A stretch of 64,000 bases of DNA from Dromiciops gliroides (Eukaryota; Chordata; Mammalia; Microbiotheria; Microbiotheriidae): assembly GCF_019393635.1 (NCBI RefSeq), contig NC_057862.1, forward strand, positions 266,242,441 to 266,306,440. The letters run 5' to 3'. This document shows positions 24,101 through 32,400 of this stretch, piece after piece (position 1 is the stretch's first letter; each line of letters starts with the position of its first letter). The notes beneath the pieces were generated by a model, which had not been told where the DNA came from, made no database searches, and saw only the letters and a list, made by a program, of their open reading frames with translations. Both the position numbers and the translations under genes were made by a program.

Positions 24101-25008
24101 CCAAGATATTTGCATTAGAAACCCTTTTAGAGTGGTAAAAATATAAAGGAAGGAAAAATGTTGTAGTCATTTACAGATATGGGCAATTTACCATGTTTTG
24201 AGCTGTCAGTTCTACCTCATTTTTAAAGTAGTATATTTTTCTTAATTATAATAATAGCATTTCTTAGTGTCCTTTTTTTTTCTTTAAAGGGCTTACCTGT
24301 TGCTTTAGATAAGCACATCCTTGGTTTTGATACAGGAGGTAAGTGGTGTTTTCAAAAAAGCTTGTCCTAAGTATAAACTTGTATGACTTTGAGTATATCA
24401 CTTAACCTTTGGGCCTTAGTTTCCTTATCTATAAAATGAGGTGGTTGTAGACCCCTTGCTGCTCTAGAGCCATGATCCTAAAAATAGTCAGAATTTGCAA
24501 AGTGATTTAATATTATCCACTGAACATTCTGTTTCTTTGTAGGCATATAGAATATTGACATAAAATTAATCTCCAAAATTTAATGCATATCTGATAACTT
24601 TTTAAAAACATTGATTGTTGGGGCGGCTAGGTGGCGCAATGGATAAAGCACCGGCCCTGGATTCAGGAGTTCCTGAGTTCAAATCCGGCCTCAGACACTT
24701 GACACTTACTAGCTGTGTGACCTTGGGCAAGTCACTTAACCCCCATTGCCCCGAAAAAGGGAAAAAAAAAAACACATTGATTGTTGCAGTGGTTGTAATT
24801 TTAAACATAATTTACTTACAATGTATATATCAATACAATATCTTCTCTTATAGATGCTGTTCTTAATGAAGCTGCCCAAATTCTTCGATTGCTACATATA
24901 GAAGAACTCAGAGAACTACAAACAAAAATTAATGAAGCAATAGTAGCTGTTCAAGCAATTATTGCTGATCCAAAGACAGATCATAGATTGGGAAAAGTTG
25001 GAAGATAA
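59..25008 (+). CDS. RTRAF: RTRAF (C14orf166/hCLE), last six coding exons, 5' partial
   Basis: Coding exons are 59-158, 7784-7870, 9627-9715, 11843-11911, 24290-24338 and 24854-25008; every intron is GT-AG. The 549 bases give 182 residues plus TAA, matching human residues 63-244 from memory with no indels. The protein carries the RLL domain, binds RNA and RNA polymerase II, and belongs to the RTCB-DDX1-FAM98 tRNA-ligase complex; it also travels in neuronal RNA granules. Diagnostic segments are [32 protein letters not shown] and a C-terminal helix [19 protein letters not shown] that looks like a coiled coil. The first 62 residues and the promoter lie left of the window. The adjacent convergent gene is NID2, the same neighbour as in human chromosome 14. 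No break or odd codon was seen, so the gene looks functional. Confidence 0.96.
480..1400 (+). repeat. Three decayed MIR/THER-like SINE pieces
   Basis: Fragments near 520-640, 930-1035 and 1235-1335 carry the CORE phrases gtgaccttgggcaagt, gttcaagttctgc and gacctgagttcaaat. All point with RTRAF and all are heavily diverged. Confidence 0.55.
1400..1960. other. RTRAF: RTRAF intron, no feature seen
   Basis: Ordinary AT-rich intron. I recognise no repeat family or coding potential here. Confidence 0.5.
1961..2970 (-). repeat. HAL1/L1-type 3' region, antisense
   Basis: It begins with the complement of a poly(A) tail and the L1 3'-end phrase ccaaattacatgtaaaaaca, then the polypyrimidine module with tttcctgcagggttagatag. 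A second partial copy of the 3' end follows at about 2,770-2,900, so this is a rearranged or composite copy. Confidence 0.65.
2971..3132 (-). repeat. WSINE1-like CORE-SINE
   Basis: A near full-length copy with the CORE phrases cccagggtcacacagcta and ggatttgaactcagg, the tRNA-like head at the right end (cacctagctgcccc form) and a T-rich complement of the tail at the left. Confidence 0.85.
3133..3342 (-). repeat. CORE-SINE with BovB/RTE-like tail
   Basis: It contains the tail phrase catttggggttttcttg and tccagctcattttacagatg, followed by the CORE and head. It abuts the previous SINE directly; the younger SINE probably used its end as a target. Confidence 0.65.
3343..4128. other. RTRAF: RTRAF intron, mostly unclassified
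   Basis: A short MIR piece lies at about 3,418-3,460 (gtgaccttgggcaagt). The rest is not assignable. Overlapping short reading frames on both strands show no family resemblance. Confidence 0.45.
4130..4395 (-). repeat. MIR/THER1-type SINE
   Basis: The antisense order is L2-like tail (tatatgcctggcagcaca), then cctcatttgatcctcacag, ccccattttacag and the tRNA-like head gtgccacctggatg. It is old and diverged. Confidence 0.7.
4713..5392 (+). repeat. L1 3' end inserted in a MIR
   Basis: A sense L1 tail with tcaattggagaatggcta, ccacctccaaagaatgaact and a final aaataaaaatgttc with A-rich tail. It is flanked by a perfect 14-bp duplication (4,699-4,712 and 5,393-5,406). The 5' truncation is typical of L1. 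Confidence 0.85.
4912..5056 (-). repeat. WSINE1-like CORE-SINE inside the L1
   Basis: An antisense SINE flanked by gaatgactttt at 4,901-4,911 and 5,057-5,067. It is the third layer of the nest. Confidence 0.85.
5591..6297. other. RTRAF: RTRAF intron, unclassified
   Basis: AT-rich sequence without recognisable repeats or coding signals. Confidence 0.5.
6298..6459 (+). repeat. WSINE1-like CORE-SINE
   Basis: A full-length sense copy from ggggcagctaggtggtgcag to a CA-rich A-tail. It is flanked by the direct repeat aagacacctggaat. Confidence 0.9.
6460..7505. other. RTRAF: RTRAF intron, unclassified
   Basis: No repeat family recognised. This is one of the longer apparently unique stretches of the RTRAF introns. 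Confidence 0.5.
7506..7652 (-). repeat. WSINE1-like CORE-SINE
   Basis: A full-length antisense copy flanked by ccccttaactttt. It lies about 130 bp upstream of the exon at 7,784. Confidence 0.85.
7784..7870 (+). CDS. RTRAF: RTRAF exon 4 (variable linker)
   Basis: Splice sites are ttaatag and gtaagt. It encodes [20 protein letters not shown] and ends EPLINLD plus one base. This is the least conserved part of the protein, and it carries a short internal echo (PDNAKN then PDNAAKN). Its length equals the human exon, so the echo is not an insertion. Confidence 0.95.
8180..8334 (-). repeat. WSINE1-like CORE-SINE
   Basis: A full-length antisense copy with an uninterrupted T run, flanked by aattgtgtttattctt. 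It looks young. Confidence 0.9.
8469..8609 (+). repeat. WSINE1-like CORE-SINE
   Basis: A sense copy with a small internal loss, flanked by aacaccataat. With the antisense copy 135 bp to its left it forms an inverted pair. Confidence 0.85.
9007..9082 (-). repeat. WSINE1-like SINE, 5'-truncated
   Basis: Only the tail-proximal half is present (ggcaatgagggttaagtgac to cacacagcta). Short flanking repeats of the type atgctt suggest a truncated insertion rather than later loss. Confidence 0.7.
9627..9715 (+). CDS. RTRAF: RTRAF exon 5
   Basis: Acceptor ttttacag and donor gtcagt. It reads [18 protein letters not shown] and continues to HDDYLVMLK, and ends in phase 0. As remembered, this core of the RLL domain is identical to human. 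Confidence 0.96.
9905..11165 (-). repeat. L1 3' region, antisense, 1.2 kb
   Basis: It starts at the complement of the tail (cccattacatgtaaagatag) and runs through gtattccattgtattcat, ctcagaatggttggatcagt and caattggggaatgactt. The right end is a typical 5' truncation. A (TA)n run lies at about 10,056-10,070. Confidence 0.8.
11525..11680 (-). repeat. WSINE1-like CORE-SINE
   Basis: A full-length antisense copy flanked by the perfect repeat taaccctttactct (11,511-11,524 and 11,681-11,694). Confidence 0.9.
11843..11911 (+). CDS. RTRAF: RTRAF exon 6
   Basis: Acceptor ctcctag and donor gtatat. It encodes [20 protein letters not shown] followed by TKE, and both ends are phase 0. The next intron is 12.4 kb and holds most of the LINE debris in the left half of the window. 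Confidence 0.96.
12212..12394 (-). repeat. WSINE1-like CORE-SINE with (GT)n tail
   Basis: An antisense copy whose tail complement has become GT-rich. It is flanked by ccccagattgtttt. Confidence 0.85.
12692..12842 (-). repeat. WSINE1-like CORE-SINE
   Basis: A full-length antisense copy, flanked by atctttctt, inserted at the edge of the L1 debris that follows. Confidence 0.85.
12905..13385. repeat. Unclassified insertion, possible solo LTR fossil
   Basis: It has a different base composition from the L1 around it, is present once here and has no coding capacity. Its length suits a solo LTR, but neither ends nor target duplication could be fixed. The class is unknown. Confidence 0.3.
13538..13862 (+). 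repeat. Long CORE-SINE with RTE-like tail (MAR1-like)
   Basis: The head gtcagctaggtggttccatg is followed by the CORE, then ggacccagatggctgtgg, ccctcccttacttaaat-type sequence, and the tail gatgtcatggtcttcttcc ending in CAA-rich repeats. Related antisense copies lie at 45,190-45,545 and 60,010-60,360. Confidence 0.75.
13891..14056. mobile_element. Short hAT-type DNA transposon (non-autonomous)
   Basis: Terminal inverted repeats CAAAGCTTCTTAAACT at the left and CAGGACTTCTTAAACT (reverse complement of the right end). The 8-bp flanks cactggag and cattaggg resemble a decayed target duplication of the hAT length. The 166-bp body has no reading frame. Confidence 0.75.
14746..15035 (-). repeat. Old LINE-1 3' tail, antisense
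   Basis: It contains gcatttctataacatagtat and gctcttcctttcaaatatac, known to me as an older mammalian L1 tail. It includes a (GT)n/ATG-rich stretch. Confidence 0.5.
15040..17525 (-). repeat. HAL1-like (half-L1) element, antisense
   Basis: From the 3' end at the left: poly(A) complement and ccaaattacatgtaaaaaca, an L1 3' segment to about 16,000, a polypyrimidine module to about 16,600, then ORF1 reading on the minus strand from about 17,500 to 16,619. The ORF1 part shows [15 protein letters not shown] and [14 protein letters not shown], the C-terminal domain of L1 ORF1p. No RT-encoding ORF2 body lies between ORF1 and the 3' end, which defines half-L1 elements. It is interrupted by a SINE at 17,210-17,376 and by stops. 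Confidence 0.65.
17210..17376 (-). repeat. WSINE1-like CORE-SINE inside the HAL1-like ORF1
   Basis: A full-length antisense copy flanked by gccttattg. Confidence 0.85.
18361..18393. repeat. GGTGGTAGT minisatellite
   Basis: Three to four tandem copies of the 9-mer ggtggtagt form a short G-rich tract. Confidence 0.85.
19698..19888 (-). repeat. CORE-SINE with BovB/RTE-like tail
   Basis: The tail phrases tcatttggggttttcttggc and gcaatggtttgccatttt are followed by an eroded CORE and a truncated head. It is inserted in the ORF1-like L1 piece. Confidence 0.65.
21285..22435 (-). repeat. Older LINE-1 subfamily 3' end, antisense
   Basis: It starts ttttattgatatgttcagta, continues through gtttcaccaacaatgtattag and gatttgcatttctcttatta, and resumes after the SINE at 21,948-22,083 to about 22,435. 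It is related to the copy at 61,180-61,960. Confidence 0.55.
21948..22083 (-). repeat. WSINE1-like CORE-SINE
   Basis: An antisense copy with some internal loss. It splits the older LINE 3' end. Confidence 0.8.
22436..23770 (-). repeat. L1 3' region, antisense, split by another L1
   Basis: The left part (22,436-22,636) has cccaattacatgcaaagatt. The right part (from about 23,168) continues with ctgcattcagactccataat, the expected next segment of the same L1. Confidence 0.75.
22637..23167 (+). repeat. L1 3' end inserted in an antisense L1
   Basis: A sense tail with tcaattggagaatggctaaa, tacctccaaagaaagaactg and an A-rich end. Flanks aagaaagtatg and aagaaaatatg look like a one-mismatch target duplication. 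Confidence 0.75.
23771..24289. other. RTRAF: RTRAF intron upstream of exon 7, unclassified
   Basis: No repeat recognised. It includes the polypyrimidine tract of the exon 7 acceptor. Confidence 0.5.
24290..24338 (+). CDS. RTRAF: RTRAF exon 7
   Basis: The acceptor follows a T-rich tract (tctttaaag) and the donor is gtaagt. It encodes [16 protein letters not shown] in 49 bases and leaves one base for the next codon. It is the shortest exon of the gene in this window. Confidence 0.95.
24390..24475 (+). repeat. MIR fragment
   Basis: The phrases cacttaacctttgggcctta and ttatctataaaatgagg are typical of the MIR 3' half. Confidence 0.65.
24621..24773 (+). repeat. WSINE1-like CORE-SINE, young copy near RTRAF last exon
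   Basis: A full-length sense copy (gggcggctaggtggcgcaat head, CpG-containing CORE) with an A-tail. It is flanked by a perfect 13-bp duplication acattgattgttg (24,608-24,620 and 24,774-24,786). Retained CpGs and the perfect duplication point to a recent insertion. Confidence 0.93.
24854..25008 (+). CDS. RTRAF: RTRAF last coding exon with stop
   Basis: Acceptor cttatag. It begins [20 protein letters not shown] and ends [16 protein letters not shown], the expected C-terminus. A young SINE ends only about 70 bp upstream of the acceptor. Confidence 0.97.
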
Positions 25009-25156
25009 AGAAATTTAGGATTACAGTCTCTCATCTACTTAGGACATCTAGGAACTATACATAACTCTGGCAGTGTATTTTCAATGAAATGTCACTGTTT
25101 GGGGAGGGAAAATAACAGAAAATTTTGAATTCTTACCATTGTTCTGTTTTCCATTT

Positions 25157-25162
25157 AATAAA
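25157..25162 (+). terminator. RTRAF: RTRAF poly(A) signal AATAAA
   Basis: A canonical AATAAA lies 149 bases after the stop codon and is followed by a GT-rich stretch. It predicts a short 3' UTR of about 170 bases. Confidence 0.85.
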
Positions 25163-25259
25163 GTTCAAAGAAATGGACGTGTTCTAATTTGGTTATATAT
25201 TAAGTACTATTAATCATCTATTTTGTATTTGAGACTGCATAGAATTTTAAATTCTATTA

Positions 25260-25333
25260 TTTATTATTATTCCCAAGTTTGTCATAAACAATACACTAAG
25301 CCTCACTCATCAGAAAACTTAGATGTTTTTATT
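25260..25333 (-). terminator. NID2: NID2 poly(A) signals on the minus strand
   Basis: Two AATAAA hexamers read on the minus strand, at 25,328-25,333 and 25,260-25,265, the latter inside an AT-rich patch. Either would give NID2 a 3' UTR of about 1.0-1.1 kb ending 100-170 bp from the RTRAF signal. A further minus-strand AATAAA at about 25,660 could be used instead. Confidence 0.6.
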
Positions 25334-26370
25334 AAAGTAATCCCAAAACTTTGTATAGAAATATAAGAAATATAAGTATACATGAATGTAACTTTTTCTA
25401 CTATGCATATAGAGGCATTTAAGTACTATAAAATACAAATTGAATTATTCTAGCACATTCTAATATAAATACTAAAAGAAATTCACTGATGGTGAGGTAA
25501 AGAGGTGATATTTAGACCTTCCAAACTTAATTACATTGGTTTTTTCCATTAATATTACCTATATCCTCTTTAGCACTATATATTTTAGTTACACAAAAAA
25601 AATCTTTTAGCCGAGAGGAACGGTATAACTTTATGGGTTTTTTAAAATTTAAAATTTAATTTATTTTTCTTTAATGAATTTCACCTTAAAAGTGAAATAT
25701 GGTAATGTGTTTAAAAATGTTTTTATAAGCAACAATCAAAATTCTGTTCATAGCACTTAAGAAATGTTTTTTCTTTATAATTTCAATATCAATTTTTAGA
25801 AAATACAGTAGTAAAGATTGAGGTATAAAACTTTCCCAGAATACACTTACTAATCTTTGCCCTCTAAAAGGTCATTTTGTTGCATATCCAGAAACTAGCA
25901 GTGGCCTTAATTTATCTCTTTTTTCATTTTCTTCACCTTCCAACTGTTGGTAGAAAAATAGTCTTCAGGGTTAAAATTCTTTTGTTGAGAATTCATTACT
26001 TTGTTCCTATTGGGAGAAGGGAGAGGGAAGGGGGGAAAGTTATTTTTTTACGCTTATGCTATAGTTTTTCTTTTATCTGGGATTTTAAAGGGAAAGATAC
26101 AAGGAATCTGACCCCTTTTCATGTAGTGTGCCAGGAAGGAGGATTCAGTGACTTTAATAAGTAATTGCATAGCTGCATGTTTTCATGGCAAGAGGACTCT
26201 ACTCATGTTTACTGTCCACTATTATGGCTGCCAGTGGCTCTCACAGTGGTGGAGTGGTGGGATTCTAGGAGCAAATAGCATATATCCTAAAGAAAGTTAG
26301 CTCCTATGCATCATCTCTGACATAATTTCTGTTTTACAAAATGAGACCCTGATAAGACCCTTTAGATTGT
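25334..26370 (-). other. NID2: NID2 3' UTR
   Basis: This stretch lies between the NID2 stop codon and its poly(A) signals. It contains no recognisable SINE or LINE copy, a sharp contrast with the neighbouring introns and consistent with selection on a transcribed UTR. It is AU-rich. Confidence 0.7.
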
Positions 26371-26491
26371 TTATTTACCTTTTGGACAGTAGGGATAAAT
26401 TGCAGTTATTCCATAAAGATGTGATCTTTGTTCTGGAAGATACTCATCAGTAAACTGGCCATTATCTTTATTTACTGCTATAACGCCATCC
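26371..26491 (-). CDS. NID2: NID2 last coding exon with stop
   Basis: Acceptor gttcctag. It encodes [39 protein letters not shown] and TAA. The human C-terminus is remembered as ending YPYCPTGRK, so the end is essentially the same length. Confidence 0.96.
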
Positions 26492-29400
26492 CTAGGAACA
26501 GAAAGGACAAATAAACAGGTCCACTTCTAAGTGATAGCTTTGAAGCTTTTTATGTATAAAAAGTTAATTTTAGCAAGGAAGAGAATAGAGGCAAAAGGGT
26601 TTAAATATCAAGGTAGATTTGATCCTTATACAGACATGTTCTTTCAGACCAGTCTCAAGCTTGTTTTGTTTGTTTTTTTTTTGTTTTTCATGGCTGACTC
26701 CAGATTTCTCTGAAGTTATAGATGTGTGTACACACACATTTCTATATACAAAATAAAGCAAAAAGAATTATATATGAAACTACAAATCTATACCATATCA
26801 GTCTCATGCTTTTAAAGAAAGTAAACAAAATTTGGGATAATTAGCTAACAAAAATATTAACACTCCCAGTGATATAAATACCCCCAAATTGCTATTATGT
26901 AGTCACAATTTTTATAGTCTACTTCCAAATAAGTCTTTTTACTATATGCTTTTGAAAATTGTAACAGCATTATATTTGTCTCTTCAGTGCTTTTTACAAG
27001 GTGGACTTTTGGGGGCAGCTAGGTAGAGCAGTGGATAAAGCATCAGCCCTGGATTCAGGAGGACCTGAGTTCAAATCCAGCCTCAGATACTTGACACTTA
27101 GTAGCTGTGTGACCCTGGGCAAGTCACTTAACCCTCATTACCCCACAAAAAAACCGAGGTGGGCTTTTGTACTTTTTTTTGTGTAGTTCAAAATATTAGA
27201 AAATAGATGGCTCAGTTTTCATAGATTAAAACTAGAGAATCTTGAAGTTTTGAAAGCCAGATTTGTTGGCTTGGAAGTCACATGTAACTTGAATAAGAAA
27301 AGTTTCAGAAAAGAAATATATCTTCTATTGTGGCACCACCTAAGATTTGTGCTATGGTTGATATGTTCTTAAAATTGAAATGAGCAATGTCACCTCTCAA
27401 AAAATTTATTAGTTTATCCTTTTAATTAAAATGCAATGGGACTTTGATCTAGATGAGGCAGGCTATCTTTAAAATAGCACTTAGAACAAATTGTTGGCAT
27501 ATTATTCGAGGTAGGAGTGATTTTGAAGGGAACTAGGTGATAGGTAGCCTGTGACTTTGTTGGTTAACTCCTGCCATCCATCTAGCTTTATTTGCAACCA
27601 GCACGAATAGTATCGTTAATGCCTTTGGCATTAAGAGAATAAGTAGGGGTAGCTAGGTGGCTCAGTGGTTAAAGCACTGGCCCTGGATTCAGGAGTACCT
27701 GAGTTCAAATCCAGCCTCAGACACTTGACATTTACTAGCTGTGTGACCCCAGGCAAGTCACTTAACCCCCATTGCCCCGCAAAAAAAAAAAAAAAAAGAA
27801 TAAGTGAAAAAGTGCACATTGTCACACAGTTTATGTGTGTTAGAGACAGAACTTAGATCCAGTTCTTCCTGACTCCAAAGTTAGCACTCTCTACTTCTCA
27901 TTTTATAGAGAAAACAGGTCTAGAGAAAGCAAGTTAATTGTAGTCAGAACTCAAATCTTCCAGCTGCACTATTGTACTTTATCCAGAGCATGTGGTACCA
28001 CTGATGAAAAAGCTAATGATGAAGTGGATGATCAACTAGTTGGCTGAGTAAAATAATTCTAGAATGCTTTTATTTCCCCTTAAATTCAAGATTGTTCATT
28101 ATGGTCTTCAATTTACCTTCTCCAGTCTGTATGATAAAAGTGGTTTGCATAGCTAACAATGCTGAAGGGATAATTGAGGTTATTTTGTATTATATGCCTT
28201 CCAGTTCCATTTGATAATGCACATTCCAGTTTTTTGGTTCCTTTGGGAGGAAAAAAATCAGAAACCATAATTAAATCATATACCTCATACTTCAAGAAAT
28301 TGAGGACCCCCTTATCCCCTTGAAAATTATGGAGTCTTGCTTAAGGAAAATAGAACATCAAAATAATTAAAGCATTTCTACTATTGTCTTTTTGCAAACA
28401 GAAATTCTCAGTTCTATTTTATGAATCCAAAAAGAATACTTCAATAGCACTTTATATTTAAACTGTGATTCCCTTACACAAGGATGATTCAAATTTGATT
28501 TGAAGAAATTATATAAGCAACTAAATTTGGGTTTGTGTACTCCCAAAGCACATTATCTGTCTATCTGTCTGTCTGTCTATCTATCTATGTGATATTATGC
28601 ATGTTTATGAGCAATGAATGCCTTTCTATATACAAGATTATAAAACATACATTCATAAAGCAAAGACAATAAAACCTAAATTTTTAAAATAGCATTTTTT
28701 TCTGACTTGAAACAAAAACAATCTTATTTTAGATATAGTTTTGCACAGTATATAAAACTAAATACTAATAAATAATAAAACAATTTTTAAAAACCTAAAT
28801 CTTAGGAAAGGAAAAGTATTCAAAAATTAAACAATCAAAAATCTCAATCCCAATTTAATCTTCAACTACTTTGGGAGGCCTTAACTCAGTTATAGATAAC
28901 TGCATCTTATAGTGCTTCAATTGAGTTATCTTCTAATTTAGATGATAAATTCTCTAAAATCCTAACCTAGTTAATATAGATCCACACATATAGCAAAGAT
29001 TCATCTCAGAACAGTAAAAATGCATTATGATCTGTAATAATGAACTACCAAGGAAGCTTGGTATTATTTACTAATTACCAATTCATTTATGATTTTTCAA
29101 AAAAATTTTCATCTCAGCAGAAATACCTGCTCTTGTTTTTTGGTTCAGAGACTGGGGTGGGCATGACTGGATAAGACCTGCTTTCTACATGGTGGCAATA
29201 TTGTAACAGAAAAATAAAATCAACTTCACCAACCAAGTTTATTCAATGGGTGAAAGCCATACCTTGCCTATAGTTAAACACAAAACCAAAGCAATGAAAT
29301 CTGGCACACATACACTGCAGTCAAAGGTTTGGTATTTGCATGTCGTCTGTAGTAAATGAAATTACCTGCATCTGCCCAGCAAATCAGTTTAGAGAAGGGG

Positions 29401-32400
29401 TCAAAGGTTAAACCATTAGGTAGTCCAATGTCTTTATTCACCAAAATTCTTCTATTTGTTCCATCTATAGAAGAGGTTTCAATTTTAGGTCCTTCTCTAT
29501 TCCAGTCAGTCCAGTACAGGTTGCTGTGGATGATTTAATTTATTTTTAAAATATTATTCACATCACTCAGGTATATTCCCCTATAACGGTCCCTAAATGA
29601 ACTGTGAGCACACAAGGAAAAATATATCAAAGCTCCATTACTCTGCCCCAAGTCTCTAATCAAATCTCTATTCTACTTTTTATTATTTCAAGGGCCAAGA
29701 ATACAATAGCTATAGAAACCCATGAAGGACCAGAAAAGGAAGGAGACATTTGTTGCTTACCCTAAGTACTATTTGGTCCTTATTTTGGTTTATCATTCCT
29801 TTATTTCTGATACTCAGTACTCTAATAGCTCCATGAGATGTGGTGGACAAGAATGTATATGCTTATTAGTTTGTAAAGTTCCAGACCTTTGGAGCAGGGC
29901 TTTCCTTCATTAGAGAAATTCTATTTGAACCTTTACAAAGTGCCCAAGCACACAAAAGTATGCCTAACATACTTTATACATGTTTTATTTATTTATTAAT
30001 TTTTTTTTTTTGCGGGGCAATGGGGGTTAAATGACTTGCCCAGGGTCACACTGCTAGTAAGTGTCAAGTGTCTGAGGCCGGATTTGAATTGAATCCAGGG
30101 CTGTTGCTTTATCCACTGCGCCACCTAGCCGCCCACAAGTAATGTTTTAAGGTCAAACTATATGATAGCAATAGTGCTTTAATTATAGTTTAAAAAATTT
30201 TTGTTTTCAAATTTATTACTCAAAAATGGGTTGGTGACTGGAATAAAATCTGGTCCCTTTAACAGGACGTATAAACTCAAATTTATGGGTTAGTGGCATA
30301 GGAAAGTGAATAAAATTAAGCACTGATAGCAAAATTAGGTATTAATCAAAATGGAAGGCAAAGAAGCTTAGAGTTAATAAAGCAGATTTGAAGACTTATT
30401 AGGAGAAAGTGAAAATCAAACTAACTGATTCAATAAACAGCTATGTATCAGGCACTGTGCTAATTGCTAGGGATACAAAGAAAGACAATGGGGGTTATAA
30501 CATACAAATAACTATGTACAAACAATATATACAGGATATATCAGACCTAATCAATAGAGAAGGCACTAGAATTGAGGGGGATCAGGGAAAGTTTCCTGTA
30601 GAAATTCAGATTTTATCTGAACTTGAAGAATCAGAACTTTAACCAGAACATGACTGGAAAATCATGGCAGAAAGCCAATAAAAATGTGAGATGTGTCTTC
30701 TTCAAGAAACAGCAAAGAAGGATAGTGTGGTGGGGGTATATGGGATGCAAGGCATAAGATGAGTGGAAAAGTAGGGAGGAACTAGGTTATGAAACACTGA
30801 ATACCAGAAGATGTTATATTTGATCCTGGAGGTGATAGGGGAATCACTGGAATTTATATGGGGAGGGGGGCCAGGGATGACATGTAGACTTGGTCAGACT
30901 TACACTAGGAAAATCACTTTGACAGCTGAGTGGAGGATGGACTGGAGTGGGGAAAATTTGTGGCAGGTAGATTGTTTCAATGGTCTAGGCATGAGGAGAC
31001 AAAAGCCTGGACCAGAGTGGTGGAAGTGTCAGAGGAAAGAAGGGGGAATATGCAAGAGATGATATAAAGGCAAGGAAGGAAGGAAGGAAGGAAGGAAAAG
31101 GAAAGACATCAAGCTGTAAAATGAACTATTCTCTATTTTCTTCTTCTGCTCTATGGATAGTAAGGTAGGATTTAGGAACTTGACAGGAGAGATGCTTAGC
31201 AACTTATTCCTTATGCTAACTACTAAAAAAAAATTAATAGTGAGAGGACAGCACTACAGGAAGAGAAAGGAAGATTATAATATGAAATGTTTTTATTGGG
31301 GTAATTAAAACCCCTGACTGTCCAGAACGGTGTGCACAGCAACAGCGATATTGGGTTTTGTTTATTTATATTGGGGTTAAGTGACTTGCCCAGGGTCACA
31401 CAGCTAGTAAGTGTTAAGTGTCTGAGGCTGGATTTGAACAGCAATATTGTTGATGAAGAACTGTGAATGACAACTAATCTCAGTAATACAATGATCCAAG
31501 ACAATCCCAAAGGACTAATGATGAAACATACTATCCAACTCCAAAGAAAGAACTGATATTGATTGAACACAGACTGAAGCATGCTATTTTTTACTCTTTC
31601 ATTTTTTTCTTTTATTCAAGTTTTCTTATACAAAATGACTAATATGGTAATGTTTTACATAACTGCACATGTATAACATATATCTGATGCTTGCCACCTC
31701 AGGGAAGGAGAGAAGGAAGGGAGGGAAGGAGGGATAAAATTTGGAACTCAAAACTTTAAATGTTTATTTAAAAAAAAAACTTCTGGCTGCCTAATCAGGG
31801 GATTATGATACATAAAATATGTGTACAAAGCTATAAAATATATGTAAACTTGGACTAGAATAGCTTTTGACACAAACTAGAAGCTTTTGAATGAGTTCAA
31901 AAGAAATATTATATTCATATCTGGGATGGAATAGGGTAGGAAACTTTGGAAAGATTAAGTAGTAATTTCTAATTAAAGACTAACAAGGAAGGTACCATGT
32001 TGTATCTATGTGTTTGTTTTCATTAAAAGCTTCTTTGTGATTAATTCACAGATATTCCTAGAATGGAAGACTTGGAAGAGACAATAAAAAACTCATCCAA
32101 TTCCCTCATTTTTCTTTTTTTTTTTTTTGCTGGGCAATGGGGATTAAGTGACTTGCCCAGGGTCACACAGCTAGTAAGTGTCAAGTGTCTGAGTCTGGAT
32201 TTGAACTCAGGTCCTCCTGAATCCAGGACCAGCAGAATCCACTGCGCCACCTAGCTGTCCCCCCTCATTTTTCAAGTTGAGGAATCTCTACTTCCCTTCT
32301 AAATTTTCCAGAAGAATCTAACATGTCAAAAATATTACAAGAAAACTGACTAGAACTTCACCTATTACTCTTTATGTTTACATATTTCAAGAAAGCATTC

